NCBI RefSeq assembly: GCF_013170705.1
Contig: NZ_CP033334.1
Location: forward strand, 5,929,501 to 5,993,500
Length of the DNA: 64,000 nucleotides
Reading direction: 5' to 3'
Source: Mesorhizobium loti
GTDB taxonomy: Bacteria > Pseudomonadota > Alphaproteobacteria > Rhizobiales > Rhizobiaceae
Below the pieces are notes generated by a model. That model had not been told where the DNA came from. It saw only the letters and a program-made list of their open reading frames with translations, and made no database searches. A program made the translations under genes and the position numbers. Shown in pieces: positions 18,582 through 26,497 of this stretch (its first letter is position 1; every line of letters begins with the position of its first letter).

Positions 18582-19841
18582 TTACTGAAGCTTGGCCTGC
18601 AGCGCGTTGACGTCGTCGGTGGTCATTTCGCCATCGGTCGTCACCTTGCCGTCGACGATCTTCCACAGCCGGAACGGGCCGGTGATGTCGCCATACTTGT
18701 CGAAGGCAACCGGGCCGATGACGCCTTCGTAGCGGATCGGCTTGCCGTCCTTGATCAGGCCAAGTGCCTTGGCGAACTCCTCCTTGCCGGCAAAGATCGG
18801 CGTGCCGGCCGGGTCGACGGCCTTGTACATCGCGTCCTTGATCTTGGCCGGATCCTCGGAACCGGCGATGGCGATGGCCAGCCCGACGATGGCGCCGGCA
18901 TCATAGGAACGGTCGGCCGCCGGGTTGGACGGCTCGATGCCGGAGAATGCCTTGTAGTTCTTGGTGAAATACTCGGTCGATGCGGTCGGGCTGGTTCCCG
19001 ATGACGTGCCATAGGCGTCCTTCAGATAGTCGGCGCCGACCGACTCGATGAAATCAGGGCTGTTCATGCCGTCATTGAGCAGGAATTTCTGCACGCCGCC
19101 CTGCGAAATCCAGGTGCGGGCGACGGTCGCGCCGTCGACCGGCGTGCTGACGAGATAGAGCCCGTCCGGCTCGCCCGCCATCGCAGCCGTCACTTCCGAG
19201 GCATAGCTGGACTGTTTCTCGTTGTAGGGCGTGTCGGAGACGATGGTGCCGCCGAGCGCTTTGTAGGCGCGCGAGAACTCAGCCACCATGTTGACGCCGA
19301 AGTCGTTGTTGACATGGATGATCGACAGCTTCTTGAAACCCTTGTCGATGGCGTATTTCGCGGCGGCGACACCCTGCAGCGCATCCGAGGTGATGGTGCG
19401 GAAGAAGATGCCGTTGGTCTTGCCGTCGCGGCCGAGCGCGGTCAGCGTCGGCGAAGAGGATGCCGGCGAAACCTGGACGATCTTGGCCGGTGCGGTGACC
19501 GAGGTCAGGATCGGGATCGACACCGAGGAGATGATGCCGCCGATGATGACCGGCACTTTCTTGACTTGAACCAGCTGGGTTGCGGCGTCGACCGCGATAT
19601 TGCCCTGGCTCTGGCTGTCACGCGTATCGGTCGCGAGGTCGCAGCCGCGGACACCGCCGGCTTCATTGATGTCGCGGAAGGCCATTTCGACCGACTTGGC
19701 ACCGGCCTGGCCATATTCGCCGGCCGGGCCGGTCAGTTCCATGACGAGGCCGACGGTGATCTTGCAATCGGCGGCCTGCGCGGCGCCCGCCAACGTGACG
19801 AGAGCGAGCGCGGTGGTGAGTTGGAGTATCGTCTTTCTCAT
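18582..19841 (-). CDS. LIV-type ABC transporter periplasmic binding protein
   Basis: Secreted receptor of 419 residues with a signal peptide MRKTILQLTTALALVTLAG...AQA (about 23 residues) and a type I periplasmic-binding fold (ITVGLVMELTGPAGEYGQAG, IGGIISSVSIPILTSV, KLSIIHVNNDFGVNM). The mature protein has a likely disulfide pair (Cys near the new N-terminus and RGCDL). Proteins like this bind branched-chain amino acids, amides or aromatic acids. No ATPase or permease is beside it on this strand; the LivGFHM set at 23066-26497, across the divergent GntR promoter, lacks its own receptor, so the two should pair. Start at 19841; an in-frame extension overlaps the SnoaL-like gene. Confidence 0.9.
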   Translation of the reverse strand: MRKTILQLTTALALVTLAGAAQAADCKITVGLVMELTGPAGEYGQAGAKSVEMAFRDINEAGGVRGCDLATDTRDSQSQGNIAVDAATQLVQVKKVPVIIGGIISSVSIPILTSVTAPAKIVQVSPASSSPTLTALGRDGKTNGIFFRTITSDALQGVAAAKYAIDKGFKKLSIIHVNNDFGVNMVAEFSRAYKALGGTIVSDTPYNEKQSSYASEVTAAMAGEPDGLYLVSTPVDGATVARTWISQGGVQKFLLNDGMNSPDFIESVGADYLKDAYGTSSGTSPTASTEYFTKNYKAFSGIEPSNPAADRSYDAGAIVGLAIAIAGSEDPAKIKDAMYKAVDPAGTPIFAGKEEFAKALGLIKDGKPIRYEGVIGPVAFDKYGDITGPFRLWKIVDGKVTTDGEMTTDDVNALQAKLQ

Positions 19842-19890
19842 TGTTGTTCCCCTTGGGTTGTCAGGCAATAATTTGATCTCTGGAGCGTGT

Positions 19891-20322
19891 TCAGCGTTCC
19901 GGCACCTGCAGCCAGGTTTCATGCAGGTGCCGCCATTCGACGCCGTTGGGCGCCGATGAACTGGTGGTGAAGACGGCGCTCGACTGGCGGCGGCTGTGCT
20001 TGCCGCCACGCAATTGCGCCTCGACGTACAAGACGACAATCGTGTTCGCATCCTGCCAACCGGGCCGGATGTCCTCGATCGAAATGGCGAAGCCGTCATC
20101 GCACGTGGCGCGGCTGGAGCGGACATGATCGACGACAGCAGCGCGATCGAGCACTTTGCCGTTCGGCGCGACCATGCTGAAGCCGTCGCCCATGGCACGC
20201 TCGAAGCGCATGAAATCCACGGTGTCCGCGCGCGCGGCGACAAACCAGTCGACGAAGAAGCGATGCAGGCCGGTGACCTCGGCGCTGGCCTGCGAAAACA
20301 GCGTCGCGTTGGTGGCGCTCAT
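19891..20322 (-). CDS. SnoaL-like / NTF2-fold protein
   Basis: A 143-residue cytoplasmic protein with the small cone-shaped NTF2/SnoaL fold pattern: helix FFVDWFVAARADTVDFMRFERAM, then strands GFSMVAPNGKVLDRAAVV, DIRPGWQDANTIVVLYVEAQ and the closing WRHLHETWLQVPE. Such proteins act as isomerases, dehydratases or binding partners. It overlaps the aldo/keto reductase stop by ATGA and lies 49 bases before the binding-protein gene, inside the GntR-DUF3830 operon. Function unknown. Confidence 0.75.
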   Translation of the reverse strand: MSATNATLFSQASAEVTGLHRFFVDWFVAARADTVDFMRFERAMGDGFSMVAPNGKVLDRAAVVDHVRSSRATCDDGFAISIEDIRPGWQDANTIVVLYVEAQLRGGKHSRRQSSAVFTTSSSAPNGVEWRHLHETWLQVPER

Positions 20323-21374
20323 GTGCGGCCTGCATTGAGATTGTAGTGCATGATCGAGCCGTGGCGGCCGTGGCGGTCGCGCTCCAGCGTGTAGACGTCG
20401 CCCAGGGGGCCTCGGCTTTGCGCGATCACGGCCGCGATCCTGGCCCGGTCATCGGCATCGAGCGTGACCTCCATGATGCCCGCGTTGGCCAAAGCATGCG
20501 CCTGGTTGCGGGCGCCGACGATGACGGCGGCGACTTGCGGCTGCTCCAGCACCCAGGCGCTGGCGACGGTGGCGATGTCGACACCGTGGCGATCGCCGAC
20601 GGCCTTCAACGCCTGGAGCAGTTGCTGGAACAGGTCCCAGCCGCCGAAGTCATCGATGATCAGCTTGTATTTGACCAGCGAGCGGTTTTCGAGCGGCGTG
20701 GCGGGTTCAGCCGCGCCGAGCCACTTGTCACTGAGAAAGCCACCCGCCACCGAGCCGTAGCAAAGGAAGCTGACGCCGTTTGTCTTCGCAAGCGCGGCGA
20801 GGCTGTGTGCAGGTCGCTGGTCAAGCACGGAATATTGCAGTTGCTGGCTGACCAGCGGAATGCCGGCGGCGAGAATTTCGGCGAGCCGTGGCGTGTCGAA
20901 ATTGGTGGTGCCGAGATTGCGCACCTTGCCCTCCCGGCGAAGCTCGTCGAGCCAGCCCATCGCATCGACATAACGAGGCTGGTCATAGTCCCACCAGTGG
21001 AACTGCACGAGATCCAGACGCTCGGTCTTCAGCCGCCGCAGCGACTGGTCGACGATGCCCCTGATGTAATCCCGGCTGATGCCGGTCAGCCTTTCGAGGT
21101 CGGGCACCAGCTTGGTGTGTACCTTCATCCTGGCCGCGACATCGAGGCCGCGTTCGCTGGCCAGCCGCAAGCGGGCGGCGCCGATCAGTTCCTCGACGCC
21201 GGTGTAGATGTCGGCGCAGTCATAGGTCCAGATGCCGGCGTCGAAGGTGGCGATCAGGTCGGTCACAGCCTGGCCGCGGTCGATGGCCCCGTGCCCACCA
21301 GCCAGTTGCCAGCCGCCGCGAATGACGCGGGAGATCGTGTAGCCTGGGCCGAGTTCGAAGGTCTTGGCGGTCAT
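20319..21374 (-). CDS. Aldo/keto reductase
   Basis: NAD(P)H-linked oxidoreductase of 351 residues with a TIM-barrel layout. The catalytic tetrad is placed as Asp52 and Tyr57 (YDCADIY), Lys88 (HTKLV) and His126 (VQFHWWDY). C-terminal cofactor-binding elements (WVLEQPQVAAVIVGARNQAH) are present. Overlaps both neighbours by 4 bases, so it is tightly coupled with the TIGR04076 and SnoaL-like genes. In this operon it probably reduces or oxidises a carbonyl intermediate of an unidentified substrate. Confidence 0.9.
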   Translation of the reverse strand: MTAKTFELGPGYTISRVIRGGWQLAGGHGAIDRGQAVTDLIATFDAGIWTYDCADIYTGVEELIGAARLRLASERGLDVAARMKVHTKLVPDLERLTGISRDYIRGIVDQSLRRLKTERLDLVQFHWWDYDQPRYVDAMGWLDELRREGKVRNLGTTNFDTPRLAEILAAGIPLVSQQLQYSVLDQRPAHSLAALAKTNGVSFLCYGSVAGGFLSDKWLGAAEPATPLENRSLVKYKLIIDDFGGWDLFQQLLQALKAVGDRHGVDIATVASAWVLEQPQVAAVIVGARNQAHALANAGIMEVTLDADDRARIAAVIAQSRGPLGDVYTLERDRHGRHGSIMHYNLNAGRT

Positions 21375-21724
21375 GTCTGCTCATTCTCCTTCGGCAGCGG
21401 TACGGCCGTGGTCTCGGCATGGCTGAACCGCCGTTTGCCGGTCCTGACGATCCGCAGCCGGCTGGCGCAATTGGGATCGGGACACGCGATCTCGGCGTCC
21501 GATGTCATCCAGTCATTTGGATGGGTTGGCCGTTGCTTTGCCGCCAGCAGCGGAAGCACGGCGGCAAGCGAGTAGATCGAGAAACCCTGCCCCGCCGGCA
21601 TCGACAGCATCTCGCCCTTGAGTTCGAAATAGTCTCCGGCCTTGGCGCCGCAATAGATCGGCTTGCCCTCGGGGATGACCGCCTCGACGCGAAGGTCGAA
21701 GAGTTCGAAACCGTCGTCGGCCAT
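21371..21724 (-). CDS. TIGR04076-family protein of unknown function
   Basis: A small soluble protein of 117 residues. It fits the TIGR04076 pattern as I know it: VEAVI start, CGAKAGDYFELKGE, a Gly-rich FSIYSLAAVLPLL helix, and the closing IACPDPNC. The family has no assigned reaction and usually sits in operons with oxidoreductases. Placed one base after the DUF3830 gene and overlapping the aldo/keto reductase by 4 bases. The conserved cysteines could bind a metal; that is a guess from spacing. Confidence 0.7.
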   Translation of the reverse strand: MADDGFELFDLRVEAVIPEGKPIYCGAKAGDYFELKGEMLSMPAGQGFSIYSLAAVLPLLAAKQRPTHPNDWMTSDAEIACPDPNCASRLRIVRTGKRRFSHAETTAVPLPKENEQT

Positions 21725-21725
21725 G

Positions 21726-22208
21726 TCAGGCCTCCACCAGGCTGAAGGTGATGTCGCAGGCGCCGTTGCGGCGGATCACCCCGCAGGCAACGGCGAACTG
21801 GTCGCGCTGATCGGCTCGCACCTGAGCCACCACGCTGCCGGCCAGCCAGCCGATCGGGAACAGCAGGCGCGCGCCCTGCCCATAGAACAGACCGATGTCG
21901 AAGATCGCGTTGGGATTGCCGCCCCACATGCGCGGCGGCACATAGGACAGCACGATATCGCCGGGCTGCGGCGTCAACGTCGCGTTCTCAGCCGGCAATG
22001 GCCTGGCATAGGCTTGCCCCTCGATATCGGCGGCGGGAACCGGGCAGGAAATTTCCGGTCCCGTCCACATGGCGTGGATGCCCGGAACGACACGCGGCGT
22101 GTCGAGATATGCCTTGAGGAAGGCGGCGTTTTCAGGCGCCTTTTCGGGCAGCAACAGCGCCGTGACCGCAAGCTTCGAGCGTGGCTCGGTGATTCTGATG
22201 GCGGTCAT
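21726..22208 (-). CDS. DUF3830 family protein
   Basis: A 160-residue cytoplasmic protein of the cyclophilin-like DUF3830 family: IRITEPRSKLAVTALLLPEKAPENAAF start, HAMWTGPEISCPVP, GDIVLSYVP, and the GNPNAIFDIGLFYGQ block. The family recurs beside hydantoin, amide and amino-acid-derivative catabolic genes but has no proven reaction. The ATG at 22208 shares ATGA with the stop of the GntR gene, so it is the first enzyme-like gene of that operon. No signal peptide. Confidence 0.75.
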   Translation of the reverse strand: MTAIRITEPRSKLAVTALLLPEKAPENAAFLKAYLDTPRVVPGIHAMWTGPEISCPVPAADIEGQAYARPLPAENATLTPQPGDIVLSYVPPRMWGGNPNAIFDIGLFYGQGARLLFPIGWLAGSVVAQVRADQRDQFAVACGVIRRNGACDITFSLVEA

Positions 22209-22939
22209 GTCTGATCCTTCGCGGCGGCGGCTTGCAATTTGCTGCGCAGGAAGGTGAAAGGCCGGCTGATGTCGGCGACCAGCGACTCGCGCGCTGCCTG
22301 TGCATCCTGCGTTGCCAGCGCCGTGACGATGCGGCGGTGGTAATGGGCGGTGTCGACCTCGCCGGCCTCCGAGAACGCATAGATGGCCACGCGGATGCAT
22401 GGCCCCGATTGCAGCCACAGGCTCTCGATCATCGGGATCAGCACCGCCGAACCGCAGCAGCGATAGATCTCGAAATGAAAGCTCTGGTTAAGCGTCACTT
22501 CGCGATCGACATCCTTCTTGTGTTTCAGCGCCCGCATCTCGTCCCATTCGCCGAGAATGGTCTCGATGGTGGCGATCTGGCGCGAACCCATGCGGGCGGC
22601 GGCCAGCGCGATCGCCTCACCCTCGATCAGGATGCGGGCCCGAAGGAGATCGTCGAGCCGTTCCAGCGTGATCGGCGGCACACGCACCGAGCGGTTGGGC
22701 AGCGCTTCGAGCGCCTTCTCCGTGATCAGCCGGCCAAGCGCCTCGCGCACCGGCATGGTCGACGTGACCAGCGCATCGGCAAGCCCACGGATCGTCAGCA
22801 CCTGGCTCGGTTCGAACAGGCCGCCGATCAGGGCGCGGCGCAATTCCGAATAGACACGGTCCTGCACGGTTTCGCGGCCGACCGGAGCAAGCTGGGCAGC
22901 GATCGCCTCGTTGTTCTTTTCGATGGCAGCCTTTTGCAT
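22205..22939 (-). CDS. GntR-family regulator (FadR/FCD type)
   Basis: A 244-residue repressor-type protein. Winged helix: VQDRVYSELRRALIGGLFEPSQVLTIRGLADAL... with MPVREALGRLITEKALE; FCD domain: RLDDLLRARILIEGEAIALAA, LNQSFHFEIYRCCGS, HYHRRIVTAL with the metal-site histidines. It heads the minus-strand operon (DUF3830, TIGR04076, aldo/keto reductase, SnoaL-like, binding protein) and is divergent from livG at 23066. The TGTGATCACA palindrome between them is the likely operator, giving joint control of transporter and enzymes. ATG 22939 follows GGAACGGGA. Confidence 0.9.
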   Translation of the reverse strand: MQKAAIEKNNEAIAAQLAPVGRETVQDRVYSELRRALIGGLFEPSQVLTIRGLADALVTSTMPVREALGRLITEKALEALPNRSVRVPPITLERLDDLLRARILIEGEAIALAAARMGSRQIATIETILGEWDEMRALKHKKDVDREVTLNQSFHFEIYRCCGSAVLIPMIESLWLQSGPCIRVAIYAFSEAGEVDTAHYHRRIVTALATQDAQAARESLVADISRPFTFLRSKLQAAAAKDQT

Positions 22940-23008
22940 GGAATCCCGTTCCTGGCCGGTTTTCGGCTTGCGGACGAAATTAAAGCCGAATAGCGTGATC
23001 AACGCAAG

Positions 23009-23018
23009 TGTGATCACA
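23009..23018. promoter_or_regulatory. Palindromic operator candidate between gntR and livG
   Basis: Perfect 10-base palindrome TGTGATCACA, 48 bases before livG and 70 bases before the GntR start. It is too short for a CRP site (which needs TGTGA-N6-TCACA). It is the only strong symmetry in this divergent promoter. Confidence 0.45.
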
Positions 23019-23065
23019 AATCAAAAACCAGGGGACGGCAACGACCGTCTCCGGCCAGAGGGTTG

Positions 23066-23866
23066 ATGAGCGAGGCAGCGGAGCGCCAGGGGCAGAAGGC
23101 CCGTGCGTCGGTTCTGACAGCAAGCAGGGTTGTCAGACGGTTCGGCGGCCTTGTCGCCGTCAACGATGTCTCGTTCGACGTCAAAGCAGGAGAGATCCTT
23201 GGCCTGATCGGGCCGAACGGCGCCGGCAAGACAACGATGTTCGACCTGCTTGCCGGCAGTATCCTGCCTTCCAGCGGCGACATCCTTATCAATGGCGTGC
23301 GCGTCTCCGGCGAAGCCGCGCATCTGCGCATCGGCCGTGGCCTTGGCCGCACCTTCCAGATCCCGCGCCCGCTGCCCAATCTGACGCTGATCGAAAACAT
23401 CATGCTGGCCGCGCAGGGCCAGGCCGGCGAAAGGCTGCTCGCCAACTTCGTCACGCCGTGGCGGGTGGCGGCGGAGGAAAAAGCGGCCAGGGCGAAGGCG
23501 CTGGACCTGTTGGATCTCGTCACCCTCACCCATCTCGCGCATGAGCCGGCGCGTGTGCTGTCCGGCGGCCAGCGCAAGCTGCTGGAACTCGCCCGCGTCA
23601 TGATGGCCGATCCGGCGATCATCCTGCTCGACGAACCCGCCGCCGGCGTCAACGCGACCCTGCTGGAGGTCATCATCGACCGCATCCGCGACATCAACGC
23701 GCGCGGCATCACCTTCCTGCTGATCGAACACAACATCGACATGGTGACGCGGCTTTGCCACCGCGTGCTGGTCATGGCGAGCGGCCAGTTGCTCAGCGAA
23801 GGCACGGCGGAAGAAGTCGCCCGCGACCCGCGTGTCATCGAGGCCTATCTCGGGGGCACCGCATGA
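23066..23866 (+). CDS. LIV-type ABC transporter ATP-binding protein (LivG-like), system 1
   Basis: A 266-residue ATPase of the branched-chain-amino-acid-type importer: Walker A GPNGAGKT at 49-56, signature VLSGGQRKLLELARVMM, Walker B IILLDEPAAGVN, H-loop LLIEHNIDMV, and the LivG-typical C-terminus (VARDPRVIEAYLG). First gene of the plus-strand operon livGFHM plus an amine oxidase. The ATG at 23066 is used (AGAGGG upstream) although a TTG precedes it. Ends in an ATGA overlap with livF. Confidence 0.93.
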   Translation: MSEAAERQGQKARASVLTASRVVRRFGGLVAVNDVSFDVKAGEILGLIGPNGAGKTTMFDLLAGSILPSSGDILINGVRVSGEAAHLRIGRGLGRTFQIPRPLPNLTLIENIMLAAQGQAGERLLANFVTPWRVAAEEKAARAKALDLLDLVTLTHLAHEPARVLSGGQRKLLELARVMMADPAIILLDEPAAGVNATLLEVIIDRIRDINARGITFLLIEHNIDMVTRLCHRVLVMASGQLLSEGTAEEVARDPRVIEAYLGGTA

Positions 23867-24612
23867 GCGAGACCGTCCTCGATGTCCGTGATCTCGAGGC
23901 CGGTTACGAACCCGGCGTGCCGATCGTGCGCGGCGCCTCGATCACTGTCCGCAAGGGCGAGATCGTCGTCGTTCTCGGCCCCAACGGCGCCGGCAAATCG
24001 AGCTTCATCAAGGCGATCGCCGGCCTTGTCCCGATCACAGGCGGCACGGTGTTCCTGGACGGCAAGGACATCACCGCCGCGCCCGCCCACACCATGGTGA
24101 GGCTTGGCCTGGCCTTCGTGCCGCAGACCGAGAACATCTTCCCGCTGATGTCGGTCGAGGACAATCTCAGGGTTGCCTGCGGCGTCCTCGAACGGCGCGA
24201 AATCCCCGGCCGCATCGACGAGATGTACGCCGCCTTCCCCGACCTCGTCCGGCAGCGCCGCACCGCCGCCGGCAATCTGTCGGGCGGACAGCGCCAGATG
24301 CTGGCAGTCGCCCGGGCGCTGATCGTCCATCCCAAGGTGCTGGTGCTGGACGAGCCGTCGGCCGGCCTGTCGCCAAAATTCGTGTCGATGGTGTTCGAGA
24401 TGCTGGCCGGCATCCGCAAGTCCGGCGTCACCATCCTTCTTGTCGAACAGAACGCCAAGGCGGCGCTTGCGATAGGCGACCGCGCCTATGTGCTGGTCGA
24501 GGGCAAGGACCGGCACGAGGGTGTTGCCTCCGAACTGTGGAACGATCCTGTGGTCGCCGAACTCTATCTCGGCCAGCGCCCCTCTCACGTCGGCAAGGGA
24601 GGCGCGGCATGA
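23863..24612 (+). CDS. LIV-type ABC transporter ATP-binding protein (LivF-like), system 1
   Basis: Second ATPase, 249 residues: Walker A GPNGAGKS at 39-46, NLSGGQRQMLAVARAL signature, Walker B VLVLDEPSAGLSP, LLVEQNAKAAL H-loop region, and the LivF-like end VAELYLG. Four-base ATGA overlaps on both sides show a single translational unit. Partner of the 23066 product at the cytoplasmic face of the permease pair. Confidence 0.93.
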   Translation: MSETVLDVRDLEAGYEPGVPIVRGASITVRKGEIVVVLGPNGAGKSSFIKAIAGLVPITGGTVFLDGKDITAAPAHTMVRLGLAFVPQTENIFPLMSVEDNLRVACGVLERREIPGRIDEMYAAFPDLVRQRRTAAGNLSGGQRQMLAVARALIVHPKVLVLDEPSAGLSPKFVSMVFEMLAGIRKSGVTILLVEQNAKAALAIGDRAYVLVEGKDRHEGVASELWNDPVVAELYLGQRPSHVGKGGAA

Positions 24613-25517
24613 GCCTGCAATTTGTCGTCGACGGACTGCTGACCGGTTCGATGATCGGCCTTGGCGCCATCGGCGTGACGCTGACCTATTCGATCCTGCG
24701 CTTCTCGAATTTCGCCCATGGCGACTTCATGGCCTGGGGCACATACGCGACGCTGGCCGTTGTCAGCGCCATTGGTGCGACCTTCGGCAAGGTAGCACCC
24801 ATCGCGCCGCTGTCCTTCGGCTGGCCGCTCCTGGTTGCGCTGGTCGTCGGCATGGCCTTCACCGCCTTGCTGGCGCTGCTGCTCGACAAGGTCTTGTTTT
24901 CGCGGCTGCGCTCGCAAGGACAAGCGATCATCGTTGTGATGGCGAGCTTCGGCGCCTCGATGGCGCTCAGAAGCTTGCTCGAATTCACCTTCACCTCGCG
25001 GCCGACTTATTTCAGCCGGGCGATCCAGATCGCCATGCCGGTCGGCTTCGGCATCCGCATCACCCCCGACCAGATCGCGCTCTTGCTGCTGACCGCCATA
25101 CTCGTGCTCGGCGTGCATCTGTTGATGACGCGCACGCAGACCGGCCGCTCCATGCAGGCATTGAGTCAGAACCCGGCATTGGCACGCATCGTCGGCATCG
25201 ACGTCGCCAGCGTGGTGCGCGTCACCTGGATCATCGGCGGGGCGCTGGCCTGCGTCGCCGGCGTGATGATCGGCATCCTGGTGCAGATCCGCCCGTTCAT
25301 GGGCTTCGACATGCTGCTGCCGATGTTCGCCGCGGCCATCCTCGGCGGCATCGGCAGCATCCCGGGCGCCGTGCTCGGCGGCCTGATCATCGGGCTCGCC
25401 GAAGCCGGGGCGGTGCAATTGATCGGCGCCGAATGGCGCGCCGCCGTCTCCTTCATCATCCTGATGGCGGTGCTGTTCGTGCGGCCGATCGGCCTTTTCG
25501 GAGTTCGGGAAAGATGA
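24609..25517 (+). CDS. LIV-type ABC transporter permease (LivH-like), system 1
   Basis: A 302-residue integral membrane protein with about eight hydrophobic helices. The LivH hallmark GAIGVTLTYSILRFSNFAHGDFMAWG is at the N-terminus and ALSQNPALARIVGID precedes the cytoplasmic loop that contacts the ATPases. The C-terminal part AAILGGIGSIPGAVLGGLIIG is typical. ATGA overlaps with livF and livM. Confidence 0.93.
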   Translation: MSLQFVVDGLLTGSMIGLGAIGVTLTYSILRFSNFAHGDFMAWGTYATLAVVSAIGATFGKVAPIAPLSFGWPLLVALVVGMAFTALLALLLDKVLFSRLRSQGQAIIVVMASFGASMALRSLLEFTFTSRPTYFSRAIQIAMPVGFGIRITPDQIALLLLTAILVLGVHLLMTRTQTGRSMQALSQNPALARIVGIDVASVVRVTWIIGGALACVAGVMIGILVQIRPFMGFDMLLPMFAAAILGGIGSIPGAVLGGLIIGLAEAGAVQLIGAEWRAAVSFIILMAVLFVRPIGLFGVRER

Positions 25518-26497
25518 TCGATCTCATCGGTTACGGCGCCTTCTTCCTGACCACCGCGCTGATCTTTTCCCTGGTCACACTGGGGCTCAATCTGCAGTGG
25601 GGGCTGACCGGGCTGTTCAATGTCGGCCTTGCCGGCTTCGTCGCCATCGGCGCCTACACCTCGGCCTTGCTGACCACACCGGATGATGCGGCACGGCTTG
25701 GCGGTTTCGGCCTGCCGATCCTTGTCGGCTGGCTGGGCGCCATGGTCGTCGGCGGTATCGCCGCTGCGCTCACCGGCATGGCGACATTGCGGCTCAGGTC
25801 CGACTATCTGGCGATCACCACATTCGGCGTCGCCGTCGTTGTGCAACTGGTCGCGCTCAATGCGCAGAAGCTCACCGGCGGGCCGTTCGGCATCGGCTTC
25901 ATCCCTCGTCCCTTCGGCGGCCTTGCCGAGACGCCGCTGCTGTTCAACCTGTCGAACCTTGCCGTTATCTGCGTCGTGACGCTGATCGCCTATCTCTCAC
26001 TGGAGCATCTGTCGCGCAGCCCGTGGGGACGCGTGCTGAAGGCGCTGCGCGAGGACGAGCGAGCGGCGATCTCGCTGGGCAAGAGCGCGCGCTTCTACCG
26101 GGTCCAGGCCTTTGCCGTCGGTGGCGCAATCATGGCGCTCGCAGGCGCGTTGCAGGCGCATTTCACCGGCTTCATCGCGCCGGACAACTATCTGCCGATC
26201 CTGACCTTCCAGGTGTGGGTGATGCTGATCGTCGGCGGCTCGGGCAGCAATCTCGGCGCCGTGATCGGCAGCGTCCTGGTGTGGGGGATATGGGCCGGAT
26301 CGGGTACGCTGACCAGCGTGCTGTTTGCGCCCGAGCAGCAGGCGCGCGCGGCCTCGCTGCAGATCGTCGCCATCGGCGTCATGCTCTGCGTCATCCTGCT
26401 GATCCGGCCGAACGGACTGTTTGGCGACAGGCCACGGCGGCCACGGCTGGACAAGCGAGCAAAGGCGGCCGCGACCAAGGGCAGTTCCGGCTCATGA
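25514..26497 (+). CDS. LIV-type ABC transporter permease (LivM-like), system 1
   Basis: A 327-residue membrane subunit: N-terminal LGLNLQWGLTGLFNVGLAGFVAIGAYT, the loop RVLKALREDERAAISLGKSARFYRVQAF that touches the ATPases, and C-terminal LLIRPNGLFG. Together with livH it forms the channel. It overlaps the downstream oxidase gene by ATGA, tying the imported compound to an amine-oxidising enzyme. Confidence 0.93.
   Translation: MIDLIGYGAFFLTTALIFSLVTLGLNLQWGLTGLFNVGLAGFVAIGAYTSALLTTPDDAARLGGFGLPILVGWLGAMVVGGIAAALTGMATLRLRSDYLAITTFGVAVVVQLVALNAQKLTGGPFGIGFIPRPFGGLAETPLLFNLSNLAVICVVTLIAYLSLEHLSRSPWGRVLKALREDERAAISLGKSARFYRVQAFAVGGAIMALAGALQAHFTGFIAPDNYLPILTFQVWVMLIVGGSGSNLGAVIGSVLVWGIWAGSGTLTSVLFAPEQQARAASLQIVAIGVMLCVILLIRPNGLFGDRPRRPRLDKRAKAAATKGSSGS

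Noticed and set aside
23009..23018. CRP-type site
   Set aside because: TGTGATCACA lacks the 6-base spacer of a CRP site, so a GntR operator is more likely.
24488..25513. N-terminal extension of the LivM frame (and similar extensions before LivF, LivH and the amine oxidase)
   Set aside because: These read through the preceding transporter genes in another frame; the true starts are in ATGA overlaps.
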